A stretch of DNA of 64,000 nucleotides from Neurospora tetraspora (taxonomy: Eukaryota > Ascomycota > Sordariomycetes > Sordariales > Sordariaceae), in contig NW_026944386.1 of assembly GCF_033439725.1 (NCBI RefSeq), positions 3,224,001 to 3,288,000 of the forward strand. Direction: 5' to 3'. This document shows positions 1-11,047 of this stretch, one piece after another. The notes below the pieces were generated by a model, which was not told where the DNA came from, made no database searches, and saw only the letters and a program-made list of their open reading frames with translations. Both the position numbers and the translations under genes were made by a program. Each line of letters opens with the position of its first letter. Within the stretch, counting starts at the first letter, position 1.

Positions 1-2791
1 TGATGGTAGTGACCCTGCTGGCGCGCCTTAAGCGCTTGTTGGAGCATACCGGCGTCGAAGAAACCATCTATCATTACAACACATTTGTTAGTCATCATCA
101 TCAACTCGTCTCACTCAAGGGCAAAGGGGAAAAAAAAAAAAAAAAAGACTTACAACCACCAATCTCATCATCCTCACTCATCACCACGCTCTCCTCCATC
201 GCACTACTAACACTGCCCCCTCCCGTGCCCTTGATATTCCCCACACTACTTCCTCCATTGTACGTGCTCGTCGGTCCACCTTGACCAAGCCCGCTGCTCT
301 GACCGGTAATCAGTCTCCCGCGGGACTTGATCCTGTTCCCAATCTTGGGGCGAACCGGCTTCTCTGTTCCATTCTGGTTGACAGCAGCCGCGTCGATCTC
401 CCTTGCCCTGGACATACCCTTATTCGCCGTACCACTAACCCCGTTGGCACCACCAGCGGAAGCGTTGTTCCTAGCGGCGATGCGGAGGATACGGCGGATT
501 TCGAGTAGATAGGATTCCAAAGTATCGACGAACCGGCGGGTTTGACGGTGGCGAGACGACACGCAGATGGAGATGCACTCGTCCTTGATGATGTAGCCGA
601 TGCCGAACCCTTCGCCGGAGACGGGGCCGAAGCCGAAGTGCCGGAGGGACGGGTTGCCGCAGTTGGAGGTGGACAGGATGGTGGTGTTGAGCTTGTCCCA
701 GCCGGCGTCGGCGAAGATGGTGGGTAGTTGTTGGGGGACGCCGCCGCGCTGGGAAGGGGTGGCGGAGATGTGGGAGTTGATGGAGTCGCCGCGTTCACGG
801 CCACCGGCCTGAGATTGGTCTTCCATGGACTGGGAGAAGACGGAATCCTTGGAGGGCGAGCCAATGACGGAGGTGGAGGCGCCGTCTTCGAAGGAGTAGC
901 CGTTCATGCTGTTACTGCTGGTGGTGCTGGCGGCGTCATCGTCCTGCATGCGTTGCCAGAGGCAGAGCATGGCGTACAAGTGCCGGTCGCAGCCCTGGGC
1001 CTTGGCGCAGTCGCGGGTCTTGTTGACGTGCCCCTGGCAGGCCTTGCGGAGGGCGTCGATTTTGGCGTCGCCGGGGGCGTCGGCCCAGAAGGTCTGGACG
1101 AAGTTGACCGAGTCGTCCGAGACGGTGCGGATGGCCTCGGTGCGGCCGTGCAGGAACATCTTGGTCATGGCGGGCTCGTAGGTGCACTCGACGCGGCCGT
1201 AGAGGCCGTAGTAGGCCGCTTGGAAGGCCATCTGCACAAAGGCGTCCGGGGAGAAGCCCATGGAGGTGATGAAGTTCTTGCCGTAGCCGTGGAAGTCGAG
1301 GCATTCGAACTCGTTCTGCCTGATGAGATCGGCCAGGCGGGTCTCGGCGAAGCGGACGGCGACGCTAAGCTCGGGTCCCATGTCCCACTCGAGCTTGTGC
1401 GGGGTGGTGCTCACGTCTCCGAAGCTTTCGGGGTCACGCTTGGACGGGTCGGGGCTGGTCGAAGCCCACATTGAGGGAGCCTTGCCGTTGATGGACCGGG
1501 CGAAGCGGAGGATGGTGTCGGTGTAGATGTCGCTGGCGAACCGCAGCACGGTGTGGCCGTCGACACCGGTGTGCTCAAAGTTGATACCGGCGCTGCCGTT
1601 CTTGCACACGATGATCTGAAGCTTGTCGTACCAGCGGTTGGTGCAGGTGCCAATCTGGACTCCCTTCTCGATCTCGCTAGTGCCACAGAGCATGTTCTGG
1701 GAAAGAGCAGCAGCGGTGGTTGGCTCCGTATAATCCAGGCAGACAACGAAGAGAGCACTGTCGACTATGCTCAGGCAGTCGGCGTTGTTGGAACCGGGAT
1801 CCCTCGTCAGGACGTCCCGGAGTCCCGACCAGACCTTGCGGTTCTCCGTGCTCAACACACCGAGGGCGCTCTTGGCAGCCTCTTGGATCGGGGTTTGTCG
1901 GGCGTCGTCGACGATGGTCTGAAGGTTGATGGCGATATCCTTCTCGGTCATGATGGCGTCGGAATTATCATCCAAAACGTCGAACCAGTAGAACTGGCCA
2001 TGGCACATGACGACAATGTGCTTAGTCTTGTCATCTTGTTGGATCTGGCATCCGGAATCGGTGGGGACACGAGCGGTACCGAAGAGGCGTGAGTACTGGT
2101 ACATGTCTAGGGGAGTGCCCCTGACGGTGTCTGGTGGAAGCTCCTCCCTGCGGACTGCCCTTACGAACTCCAAAGCTGACGCGATCAGGGAGGCGGCCCT
2201 GGTAACTTGGTTGTTGCGAGCCGGTGTCGGATCATCTTCGAGCAAGAAAAAGGGGTTCAAGTTGAGAACAACCGGGTTGTCGTAGTTGAGGTACGAATCA
2301 TACCCTGAAGGTGTGTTAGCCGAACATGGACTGCTTCTACGAAAAGTGTGCTGAAGGGACTTACAGAACTGTTCAATATAACTTGTCTGTCCCTCGGCAT
2401 ACTTCTTCAACTTCTCGTGCAGCTCGGGACCGTCGGTCTGAAGAAATTCCTGAACAGCACGCCTCGTCTCGGCATGTTCCCTGTGCGTCTGAAGCGGTTT
2501 TAGGGAAGAGAGATATCTCTGGCAGGTGCTTTCGAGTTCTGGGATAGGAAGCTTGGGGAGCTTGTCTTGGTGGGAAAATGTGACGCCGCCCTTGGGCTTC
2601 TCTTCAGGAGTAGAGTCCATGCTGTACTGGCGAGCCTTTAGCGATGGGCTGATGGCGGGCTTGAGTGTGATTTGGAGGTCGGGGACGGAGCGTGGTGTTG
2701 TCGAAGTTGTGATAACTGGTGTGGTAACGGGTTGGCTGATAGCGTCACCGAAAGCTCTCGGAGGAGTAAATGTGCGAACTTCAGTAGTCAT
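1..2791 (-). CDS. Carnitine O-acetyltransferase, cytosolic YAT2/FacC type (3' end cut by window edge)
   Basis: Transfers acetyl groups between CoA and carnitine so that acetyl units can move between compartments, as needed on acetate or fatty acids. Exons read 2791-2365, 2304-154 and 67-1 (continuing off the window). Introns are 60 bp (2364-2305, GTAAGT donor) and 86 bp (153-68, GTAAGT followed by a long T tract); both keep the frame. Visible family marks are the catalytic His in EHTGVDGHTVLRF (about residue 393), a DSYLNYDNPVVLNLNPFF block just after intron 1, and the carnitine-site motif STSNCGNP (about residue 687). The product exceeds 880 residues, longer than the 620-690 usual for the family. 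The excess is a Ser-rich insert (plus 780-930) and a Gly/Ser-rich tail, as in yeast Yat2, which favours a cytosolic enzyme; the extreme C-terminus, where a peroxisomal signal would be, is off the window. An in-frame Met at MDSTPEEKPKGG could give a shorter form. Confidence 0.9.
68..153 (-). other. Intron 2 of the carnitine acetyltransferase, with an 18-T run beside its donor
   Basis: On the minus strand GTAAGTC is followed at once by a run of about 18 T, and the intron ends ATGATAG. Splicing joins IGGY to GFFDAGMLQQALKARQQG, a plausible C-terminal continuation. Without splicing the frame reads through the T run and soon stops. Confidence 0.75.
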
Positions 2792-5544
2792 TGTGTCAGT
2801 TAAGTTTGGTGTCAGGCTGTGAGTGTATAAGTGTGGTAGTTAGGCGTATAAAGGTGAGACTCGAATGCTGATGTTCAACCCACGCAAGGCTGTACGGTAG
2901 AAATAATGGCAGTCTTGATATCTTTTTGAAGAAAATTGGGAGGATGTAAGAGACAGGGAAATAGCTTTGGGAAAGAGTCCGGTTCTCGGCCGGGCTTATG
3001 AAGGTATAACTATACGAAGGGGGAGTGGGAGCCGGGGGAGGGGACTATGGAGAGGAGGGTATCAATGTACACTGGTACAGTATCAGGGTGTATGTAAGCC
3101 GCATGGGCATGGTGAGGGGAGCAAGAGGAGCAGGCAGAGAGAAGAATAGCGCCAGACCCACAGACGTAGGTAGCGGACAACCCGGGAAGTACAGTGAGAG
3201 TCATGAACATATGGAGAATGGAGCTCTGGGGACGAAGTGGAACTACCTCTTGTTCCCTTGGAGGAGTAAGAAGAGCCCGAGATAGCAATTCGAGGTACCA
3301 AAAGACGACGCCGAGAGTTGTTGTGACAGCGAGAGGTGGCAGCTGGAGCATGTGGTAGCTCCCTCGGTGGCCCTCCTTCAGCCGTAGTGTGCGTGTGTGT
3401 AAGTGGAAGTGCCCCCCTGGGGTGTGAATATCGTGAATGTAGCGGTAACCCGCCCATGTTTTCTCCGCAAGTCCGAGCACCCAATATGGAATGCGTCCAA
3501 CTGGTCCAGATGCGTGGAACTGCCGTGGCCCATAGACTAGGGTCTGATGAAAGCAAAGGGAAGCTCAAGCAGGAGCAACGTACCGAAACAGATAGCGGTG
3601 GTTTCAACTGTTCTTGATCTCCTTCTCTCGGCAGTAAGGTAGTGTATGTGGTCGTATCAGATCTCTTGGAAGATGGATGAGGATAGGAGTAGGATGGATG
3701 AAGAGTAGAGTTTTCGAACAAAGATGAAAGTAGATGGATGACTGCTAGATCCCAAGACAGGCAAACCCTCTCTGAGTATCCAATATCTATGAGTCCTGAA
3801 TAGCTGTAGCCCTGTGTGGTCACTGGTCAGCTGCCTTGGTCATGGACACACGTGTTCCCCAGACTAGACTAAACCCCATCAAGCCCTTCCCCATGGGATC
3901 AAAGCATGTGCTGGAGATGGGATGGGATTGTGGTTCTGACCCCTTGGCGACAATGACGTTGTGGTCGTCGTCGAGCCCTTGGCCTGACCGGGTCCTGACT
4001 AGTACGTACGTGAAAGTGGGGAGTTACAGTACTCGTTTTCGCCGGTAACTTTGACGAGTTCAGGCGGTGGATTGTATCGCGGCGGCCCGAGAAGCGAGGA
4101 GCGAGAAGATGTGCAGGCTTGCTTCTTTGGCTGGCCAGTGACGAGCGACGGCGGCGTACGGTATCACAGACAAGTGGACGTTGGAAGGGATCTTGCTCGG
4201 ACAAGCGGAGGCAGTCAAAGGCGACGGTACGGCATTCCGGGGACTTGGAACGAGTGGGCCTCATTGGCCCAAGAGGTTCCAGTTTGCGGGGTGACCACTC
4301 CAGAAGAATCCAGGCCAAGCCTTTTCTCCATTCTGGGGTTGACCTCCACTGGACATCATATCTCTTGTTCACAACTCACAAGCCTCTTTTCAGTTGCTAT
4401 TTTCCCTTAATTGTGTTCTGAGCTGAAAGTATAGATTTTCGATGTGTGTAGTTGAGGTTGACAAGATGAAAGATTGTAGGAGCTCGGGTGCCTGCCCATG
4501 CCTACAGAAAATGCACGTGCACATATTTCAAGACCGCAGCACAGATACCTATGTAAGGTACATGGCGTAATTCAGACGGCCGCCGCTGCCGCATTCTTTC
4601 GGATGAAAAAGACATGTGAAAGCCACGAGCGCAGGCAAGCCAAGCACATGCTCCTCCGGCTGACCGGATATTTGTGGAGATGGTGACTGTAGAGCCACGA
4701 GTCGTTCGCGAGGAGAGAAAAGATAAGGCATGCATAGAGGTAGGTACGGCGCAAAATGTTTGCATTGTAACGAACTTTTGTAACCTGGAATGGAAGAACC
4801 ATGATACAACCTGCTCTTCTAGGCAAAAGCTCTCTCTATGCTAACAGATCTGACTCTCCCCGGATCAAAGGATATCATGGGTCCCAATATGGGATTCACC
4901 CCGCGCTCTCTGTCAGTCAAATCATATGCATGCTTCCTCCATCGATCCGTCCAGCAGTCCCAGTCCAGTTGTTACGCAGTAGAAAGAGTCCCGTTTGGGA
5001 TGCAACACCAAACACAGTGAAGGAAAAGCGTCCAATCAAAGTCCAATTCTTGGTGCCCTGAATGCCAAGCTTTTTGCCAGTCGCATTTCCCCGGATCTGC
5101 GACAGTGTCACTCCGAATAGACTTTGACTTCTCCCGTTCTCGTTTGCGAAATCCGTTTTGGTTCTTGTTGTGACAGAGTTGGTTGGTGATGACACCGTTT
5201 TGCGGAGACGCTACCTACCAACTGAACTGTTCATCTTTGATTCTCTCAACTTCTCACCGCCGAGTGGTACTATATCTTTCCCAGTCACGAAGACTACACC
5301 ACCACTACCACCACGGTGACGATGAAGAACTCTCCTTCACCGTGTCCCCTAGAAAGAAACGGAAGGCATACATACCATGGCAACTTCAATCCATCACATG
5401 ATCGTTCCCAATCGCCAAGCACTCGCTTTGAAATCAAACCTACCTACCTCTACAAAGCGTCGTTCGGTTGAGTGTAACAAAAACGACACACCAATGCACA
5501 TACTAAAATACCGAACGGACGGTGTGTTCCCGAGGAGAGAGTCT
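2792..5544. other. Intergenic region upstream of the carnitine acetyltransferase
   Basis: This is normal-GC DNA holding the promoter and 5' leader of the minus-strand gene. Several open frames of 60-250 codons occur on both strands, but they overlap one another, have low-complexity composition and resemble no family I know, so I call no gene here. The stretch ends sharply at the target duplication of the outer retrotransposon. Confidence 0.6.
5540..5544. repeat. Left target-site duplication of the outer element (AGTCT)
   Basis: AGTCT directly precedes the TG of the left LTR and recurs at 30140-30144 directly after the CA of the right LTR. A 5-bp direct duplication is typical of LTR-retrotransposon integrase. 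It shows that the two outer LTRs belong to one insertion event. Confidence 0.85.
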
Positions 5545-5741
5545 TGTCAGAATGCATAGTTGAGTCAAAAGTGGGTAAATCTCTATATTAATGTATGTGT
5601 ATAGAAGAGTACTATAGAACCAGAGTTGGGGGCTCCCAAAGTATTAGGGAGGTCTACAGCTAGATTCTGGGTAGCTGGGAGGCTAGTCTTTATTTAGAGC
5701 CCCCTTCTTACTGGCTAGATTTAACCCTCTAAATTGATACA
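5545..5741 (-). repeat. Left LTR of the outer copia-like element
   Basis: It starts TGTCAGAATGC and ends TTGATACA, and aligns along its length with 29945-30139. Differences are almost all C/T or G/A, the direction expected from RIP. Confidence 0.88.
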
Positions 5742-5748
5742 CCTCCCC
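5742..5748 (-). other. Candidate polypurine tract of the outer element
   Basis: The plus strand reads CCTCCCC directly after the left LTR, so the minus strand reads GGGGAGG directly before the TG of what would be the 3' LTR. This is the usual place and shape of a second-strand primer and is the main positional evidence that the outer element runs on the minus strand. Confidence 0.55.
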
Positions 5749-5944
5749 AGTTGAAGTCTTACAAAGACAAAACTGCCTAGAAATAAAGCTATTCATAGTA
5801 TTATATAACTATCCTAGGATTTATCTCCTTATTAATCTCATTTATTTTAATGTATACTATTATATTCTCCTGTCTTTTCAATTCCCTATCCTTTACTAAA
5901 TCTATTCCTATTAGTTTTATTAACGCTACATACTTATTACGCAT

Positions 5945-6300
5945 CGGGATGGGCTGGTATATACTTAGCATTCTGTACCGGACGTTAGCCCGGTCCGGTA
6001 GTGCTAGATATAGTACTAGATATAAATAATTACTCGACCTCTCTCTTCCTAAGAGAGAGGGTTAATTAATTATCTATATACAACTAGAAATATTTATTTA
6101 GTAAAATTATTTATTGACCTAAGTCCTAAATTATACCTATCTAATTTCGATATTGCTGAGTTCGATACTAATCCTAGTATCGAGCCCGACCTTATCGATT
6201 TTAGCGTAGGATTAGAGGCTAAACTTATTACGGTCGATTTCGACCGTACTGAGGTTAGTTAGCTACGTATAAATAGTAAATACTAAATACTTCGTAATAA
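5945..6300 (+). repeat. Left LTR of the middle gypsy-like element
   Basis: It begins near TCGGGATGGGCTGG and ends near ACTTCGTAATAA, and aligns over about 355 bp with 24597-24951. The exact ends are approximate because RIP has altered the terminal bases. It contains two strong inverted repeats, listed separately. Confidence 0.8.
5977..6062. repeat. Two stem-loops inside the middle element's LTR
   Basis: TACCGGAC and GTCCGGTA form an 8-bp stem around GTTAGCCCG. A little further on CCTCTCTCTT and AAGAGAGAGG form a 10-bp stem around a CCT loop. Both have partly decayed counterparts in the right LTR near 24627-24718. They may reflect structure in the LTR transcript. Confidence 0.6.
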
Positions 6301-8378
6301 ATAATATATATAGTTTAGAATCGAATTTTATATATTATTATTATTATTACATTTTTATATTATAGTATTTTTCATACCCGGTAGCGTAGCTTTGCTAATT
6401 ATTACGATATCGTCCCTAACGATTATTTAGACCGACGAATAAACTAATAGAGTAAAAAAAGCGTATTTCTATTAGATTCGTTATCCCTAAACCTTTTATA
6501 ATAAATTCGACGATATCGATTTCGAAATAAATAAAATTTTAGACCGTTTTAAGAAGAATCCTGACGAAATAAATAACTACCTATAGACCTTCGATAAAAC
6601 CCTAATTCGGCTATTAACCGTTAAAAATTCCGATTTTCGACTTAACGTCGCTATATTGACGGTTAAAATAGCACTTAATATATACGATCGATTTACGTCT
6701 ATAAGGGTTATCGAAGGGGAATTTAAAATATAAAAGGAACTACGAAAATAAAGGGACAAAAAACGATTTATTAATATAAGATACGAAAAAACCTTAAAGC
6801 GTCGACTTTTATTATAATATAAATAGAATACCGAATTCGTTTATTTCTCTTTAAAATAGGCTTTAATCTTTTTTTACTCCAATTAACCCCGTCCCCGGTT
6901 CGGATACAACTCTACCGACCAATCGCCTACTATAGCGCCTATTATACCCTTTACTCCTAATTCTAATCTTATTTTAGTATATATAATTAAAATTAGAAAG
7001 GTAGGTTAATTAATTTTAATTTTGCCCGCTTAATATAAATAATAATAAATATTAATTCCGAATTTAGAAGGGTACTATATAATCCTGCAAATTCCTAAAA
7101 TTATCGTACTATAAAATATAGTGCGACCCTTAATAAATATACGGCCGCTAGTACTATTTATAGTCCCTATATCGGTTTAGGGCTATATTATATTAGCCTG
7201 GAAGATTATATTAATAACGTAAGAGGAGGATCGCTAAAAAGAAATACGTAGGATAGTATTAATAAAACGTTCTATTTTAAAATTTTTAGTACTTTAATAT
7301 AAATTATATAATTAGACTTTAATAATTTTTTTTTTTCAAGACTTATCAAATTTAACGTACCGAAACCAACTAGAAATTATTACTAAAAGTTAACCATTAA
7401 ATAATTCAATTAGAACAAAGAGCTTTTATATAATATATATAAATTAAATTTAAATATTTCTATACTAAATATAAAGAAACTTAACTTTAATACTTCTATA
7501 AAAGATTTTATATCGGTTAGAACTATAAATAGCGACCTAATTCGAAATAAATTACTACTTAACGAACTGATTAATAAAATTACTAATATAATTCTTACCG
7601 AAAACGTCTTTACCGAAACTACAGGAGGAAACGTAAGCCCCTACGGAGCCGCAATTAACGAGCTTATTAATATTCCGGGCGCTTAATATTAAATTAGAAA
7701 TATAATTAGAATAAAGGTTCTTAATTCCGCTGGAACTTATAAATTTACGCTTCCGGACGGAATAATTATTATTAACGCCGCCCCAATTATTTTCAACAAC
7801 CCAAACGATAGCGGAAGTGGAAATAACTTATTAGGAAGCCCTCCGAATTCGCCGGACGGTCCCCTGAATAATAATTCTAATAATAATTCTAATTTACCTT
7901 TAAGAAGTCGAATCTCGTATATTTTTAATATTATACCTTATAATCGCTAAAACAATAAATAGAAGTCTATTAGTGTAGGATTTTTTTAGCCTAATCCTAA
8001 TTATAATATTAATTATAAGTTTAAATCCTTTTTTATTAATAAAATTAAATATTATTCGGACCCTTATTTATAAGCAAAATATATCCGCTATATAATCGAA
8101 CTCTACCCCACCTAATATTAAAAATAGTTTAAAGAAATTCCCGATTTACTTCGAAACGCCGTATTTAAATAATAAACCGAATAATTTTTATATAATAATA
8201 AATATAAAGCGATAATTACTACTACCAATTTTCTAACCCACGTCGTCGAATAATTCGGGTTTAAAATTTACAAATCCTACGTTTAGCTTATTAATAATAA
8301 ATTTACGGTCGAACGTAATAAGAAAGAACCTTCGATCCGTACTTTCGCTATACAATTATTTAAATATACTAGGAATAT
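6301..8378 (+). other. Left internal part of the middle element (gag-like zone, degraded)
   Basis: About 2.1 kb of AT-rich sequence nearly without CpA and TpG but with many CpG. It lies where gag should be, between the left LTR and the inner insertion, and no long open frame survives. Gag is assigned from position only. Confidence 0.45.
8374..8378. repeat. Left target-site duplication of the inner element (AATAT)
   Basis: AATAT directly precedes the TG of the left inner LTR and recurs at 16199-16203 directly after the CA of the right one. The 5-bp duplication is unchanged. Confidence 0.92.
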
Positions 8379-8569
8379 TGTCACAGGCATTGCCTGCCTG
8401 TTCCTGTATATATACTGGCTGTCATGTGACATGGTGGCTCTGGGTGGGTCCATGGGGTGGACCCACTGCTCTATGCCTTACATAGTTCTCGTGCGCACAC
8501 AGGACTCTCTTCCTGTCCCTCGCACAACAATCAAAGTCTTAGCTCAGTGCTTGCTCGCGCCCCATGACA
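8379..8569 (+). repeat. Left LTR of the inner chromovirus
   Basis: It starts TGTCACAGGCATTG and ends CCCCATGACA, and I see no difference from 16008-16198 when read side by side. It holds a TATA-like GTATATATAC near 8406 and a perfect hairpin (TGGGTCCA, loop TGGGG, TGGACCCA) at 8445-8465. Confidence 0.95.
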
Positions 8570-8571
8570 CT

Positions 8572-8580
8572 TTGTTGTGC
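8572..8580 (+). other. Candidate self-priming primer-binding site of the inner element
   Basis: TTGTTGTGC, two bases after the left LTR, is the exact reverse complement of GCACAACAA within the LTR at 8522-8530. No stretch beginning TGG that would match a tRNA 3' end is seen there. In Tf1 and several fungal chromoviruses the 5' end of the transcript folds onto the site after the LTR and primes reverse transcription; this layout fits that mode. The transcript start is not known here. Confidence 0.6.
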
Positions 8581-8843
8581 CTAACCATCGCGTTAAAGCG
8601 CAACAAGTGATTTCGGGTTGACCAAGCGTAGTAAGAGACTACCGCAGTAATCTGGTCTTCGCGACATCACATTTCGGCGATCAGAGTAATCGTCAGCAAT
8701 CAATCAGAGCGTGTCCGACACCGGTCGACACGAAGCGAGAACCTCAATCAAGCACCAAGAACAGCATCAGCATTGCAAGCGCAAGTATCGCAACGGAGCG
8801 ACACTCAATCTTTCCCTTTATTTCGTCACTCGATCACGACAAG

Positions 8844-10976
8844 ATGTCTGGTCCCAGTGAGCAGCAGGCCTACGCCGGTCAAGTCGACTTGCGTGAGGTA
8901 TTCCCGGCGTTGTTGGATGGCTTCAAGTGGCTCCAACTCGTCTGCAAAGAGGAGGCGACAGGCCTCCTGGTCTCTCGTGATTTCGCCGAGAAGGCTAGAG
9001 CTTCGGAGGAGGTGATGAAGCTTCTTCACTACTTCGACGTCAAGCTCAAGGATCTTAACAACGAGGTCCACGCAGCTAACACGGCGAAGGACATCGCCGC
9101 AACAATAGCTAAGAAGGAGGCAGAGGAGTTCAAGTCACGCGTGGCCACCCTCGAGAGCCTCAAGGCCCAGATGGCCACCCAAGTCAATCATCAACAACAG
9201 AAGTACAACGACGTCGTTAGAGAAAACATAGCCTTGCAGAGGAACGTCTCATCCCTGCAGTCTGACAACGACTCCTTGCGCGCTGTCGTCACTCAGAAGG
9301 AGCGCGACGTGGCTTCAGCCGAGCAGCAGTACACTGATATGCTGGCCGCCTCCAGGGCCCAGAACGATACCTTCGCGGAGGTGAATGCCAGCCTCAAGGA
9401 GGCTCTGGCTAAGGCTAGTCAAGCCAAGATCCTGCGTGAGGAACTGGATTATACCAAGCAGAAGCTCAAGGAAGCTCAGATCAATGCACAATGGAACGCC
9501 GAATTCAACAAGCCCGCCGAGGCGGCCAGCGACAAGAAGTCCACTGAGGCGACTAACAACAAGTTCCCCAAGGGCACCAGCCCCTTCGTCGGTACGGATG
9601 AGGACGTCTGGTCAGACATCTACAGCACTGGCGACGACAAGCCCGACGGCGCTGGAGGTGCCAACGGTCGCGGATACGGAGGTGGATTCAGTGTTGGAGG
9701 ATTCGGCGCAGATGGTACCGGCCGTGCTGACGGTGGCGGCATGGGAGGAGCTGCTGCTGGCGGCACCGGCGCTGGTGGATTCGGCGTTAGCGGCATGGGA
9801 GGAGCCGGCGAATCTGCCGGCCAGAAACCCGGCATGGGTGGAGGATTCGGTGCCGGAGATGGAGGATTTGGAGGATTCGGCCCTGGCGGTCCCGGCGATC
9901 CTGGTGGCCCCGGTGGTCCTGGTGGTCCCGGTGGCTTCTTCATGGGCCCCGGCGGAACTTACCATTTCGTTCCCGTCCCCTCGGCCCCCTCCGACTCTTC
10001 TCGTTGTTGCGATCTGACCAAGGACCCCGAGTCTTTCACGGGCGAGGACACCGACACCTTCAAACGCCACAATCGTTTTGTCGCATGGTCCACAGCCATT
10101 CGCACCCGTTGGGAGGTCGACGGACACAACTTTCCCAACGAAAAGACCAAATTGTTGCACGCCATGGGCTGCCTCGGTGGCGAGGCCCATGTTACCATTG
10201 CTTCAAGCATCCGCAAGATCTTGGACAACCCTCATCACTCAGCTGCTTGGGACTGGCCTACTGGACAGGCTTTCCTCGACCATTTAGCTTCCCGTTTCCA
10301 ACAAGGAGACGTGGTGGCAGTCGCCGAGAAGGCCTTGGCGCAGCTCAAGCAGGCCAGCAAGTTCGGGAACTTTAGCGACTTCGAGGCACAGTTCACCATG
10401 TTGGCAGACAGGTGCGGTTACGATGCGGCTACAAAGGTGCGCATGCTGAAGGACAAGGTCAGCAAGGACCTCCGTACTGCAATGTCATACCAGTACAACA
10501 CCCCGGACCGTAATGATTGGGACGGCTGGGTAAAGCTGTGCCGCGGTCTGTCCAAGTCTCTCGACGACGCCGCCTTCCGTAACGGTGGCAATCAGGGCGG
10601 TGGCAACAGCAACGGCAACAACGGTGGCGGCGGCAACAAGCTGAAGGACCCTGATGCCATGGAAATCGACCGCCTGAAGATCAATGAGATCGACCAGGAT
10701 GTCATCCAAGCTCGTTTCGCAGCCAAGCAGTGCATCAAGTGCGGCAAACCAGGCCATATGGCCCGCAATTGCCGTAACCAGATCAACTATGGTGGCAAGC
10801 CCAAGGTCACCAACGCCAACAAGAACCAAGGAGGCGGCGGCAACAAAGGAGCCCAGACTGGTGGCGCCGGCAAGCAGCAAGTCAGGTCCATGGCGGACAC
10901 CTCTGCTCCGACGGAGACCGCCGAGACGGCTGCCCCGGAGACTTCCCAGCAGGGAAATGGCGAGCCCTCGGATTAA
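8844..10976 (+). CDS. gag: Gag polyprotein of the inner chromovirus
   Basis: A 710-residue frame. Residues of about 50-220 are predicted helical and coiled coil. A Gly-rich, partly collagen-like stretch with GGPGGPGG runs at roughly 270-375. A capsid-like region follows (about 390-590), and one CCHC zinc knuckle, CIKCGKPGHMARNC, is encoded at 10731-10772. The C-terminus is Gly/Asn- and Ala/Thr-rich. The product should package the element RNA. The N-terminal coiled coil and the Gly-rich insert are longer than in typical fungal Gag proteins. It appears whole. Confidence 0.92.
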   Translation: MSGPSEQQAYAGQVDLREVFPALLDGFKWLQLVCKEEATGLLVSRDFAEKARASEEVMKLLHYFDVKLKDLNNEVHAANTAKDIAATIAKKEAEEFKSRVATLESLKAQMATQVNHQQQKYNDVVRENIALQRNVSSLQSDNDSLRAVVTQKERDVASAEQQYTDMLAASRAQNDTFAEVNASLKEALAKASQAKILREELDYTKQKLKEAQINAQWNAEFNKPAEAASDKKSTEATNNKFPKGTSPFVGTDEDVWSDIYSTGDDKPDGAGGANGRGYGGGFSVGGFGADGTGRADGGGMGGAAAGGTGAGGFGVSGMGGAGESAGQKPGMGGGFGAGDGGFGGFGPGGPGDPGGPGGPGGPGGFFMGPGGTYHFVPVPSAPSDSSRCCDLTKDPESFTGEDTDTFKRHNRFVAWSTAIRTRWEVDGHNFPNEKTKLLHAMGCLGGEAHVTIASSIRKILDNPHHSAAWDWPTGQAFLDHLASRFQQGDVVAVAEKALAQLKQASKFGNFSDFEAQFTMLADRCGYDAATKVRMLKDKVSKDLRTAMSYQYNTPDRNDWDGWVKLCRGLSKSLDDAAFRNGGNQGGGNSNGNNGGGGNKLKDPDAMEIDRLKINEIDQDVIQARFAAKQCIKCGKPGHMARNCRNQINYGGKPKVTNANKNQGGGGNKGAQTGGAGKQQVRSMADTSAPTETAETAAPETSQQGNGEPSD

Positions 10977-11047
10977 GACGCATTCGAGGGCCCAACGGGG
11001 AACAGAGTAAGGGTAAGAGGGAATCTTCAGGTAGTTCTGTCAAGAAC

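Noticed and set aside
728-1474. 248-codon plus-strand frame opposite the carnitine acetyltransferase
   Set aside because: Gly/Val/Ala-rich translation typical of the antisense of a GC-rich coding exon; the minus strand carries the real protein.
3083-3823. 246-codon minus-strand frame upstream of the carnitine acetyltransferase
   Set aside because: Low-complexity Ser/His/Leu-rich translation, overlapping frames on both strands, no family resemblance; taken as chance in a GC-normal intergenic region.
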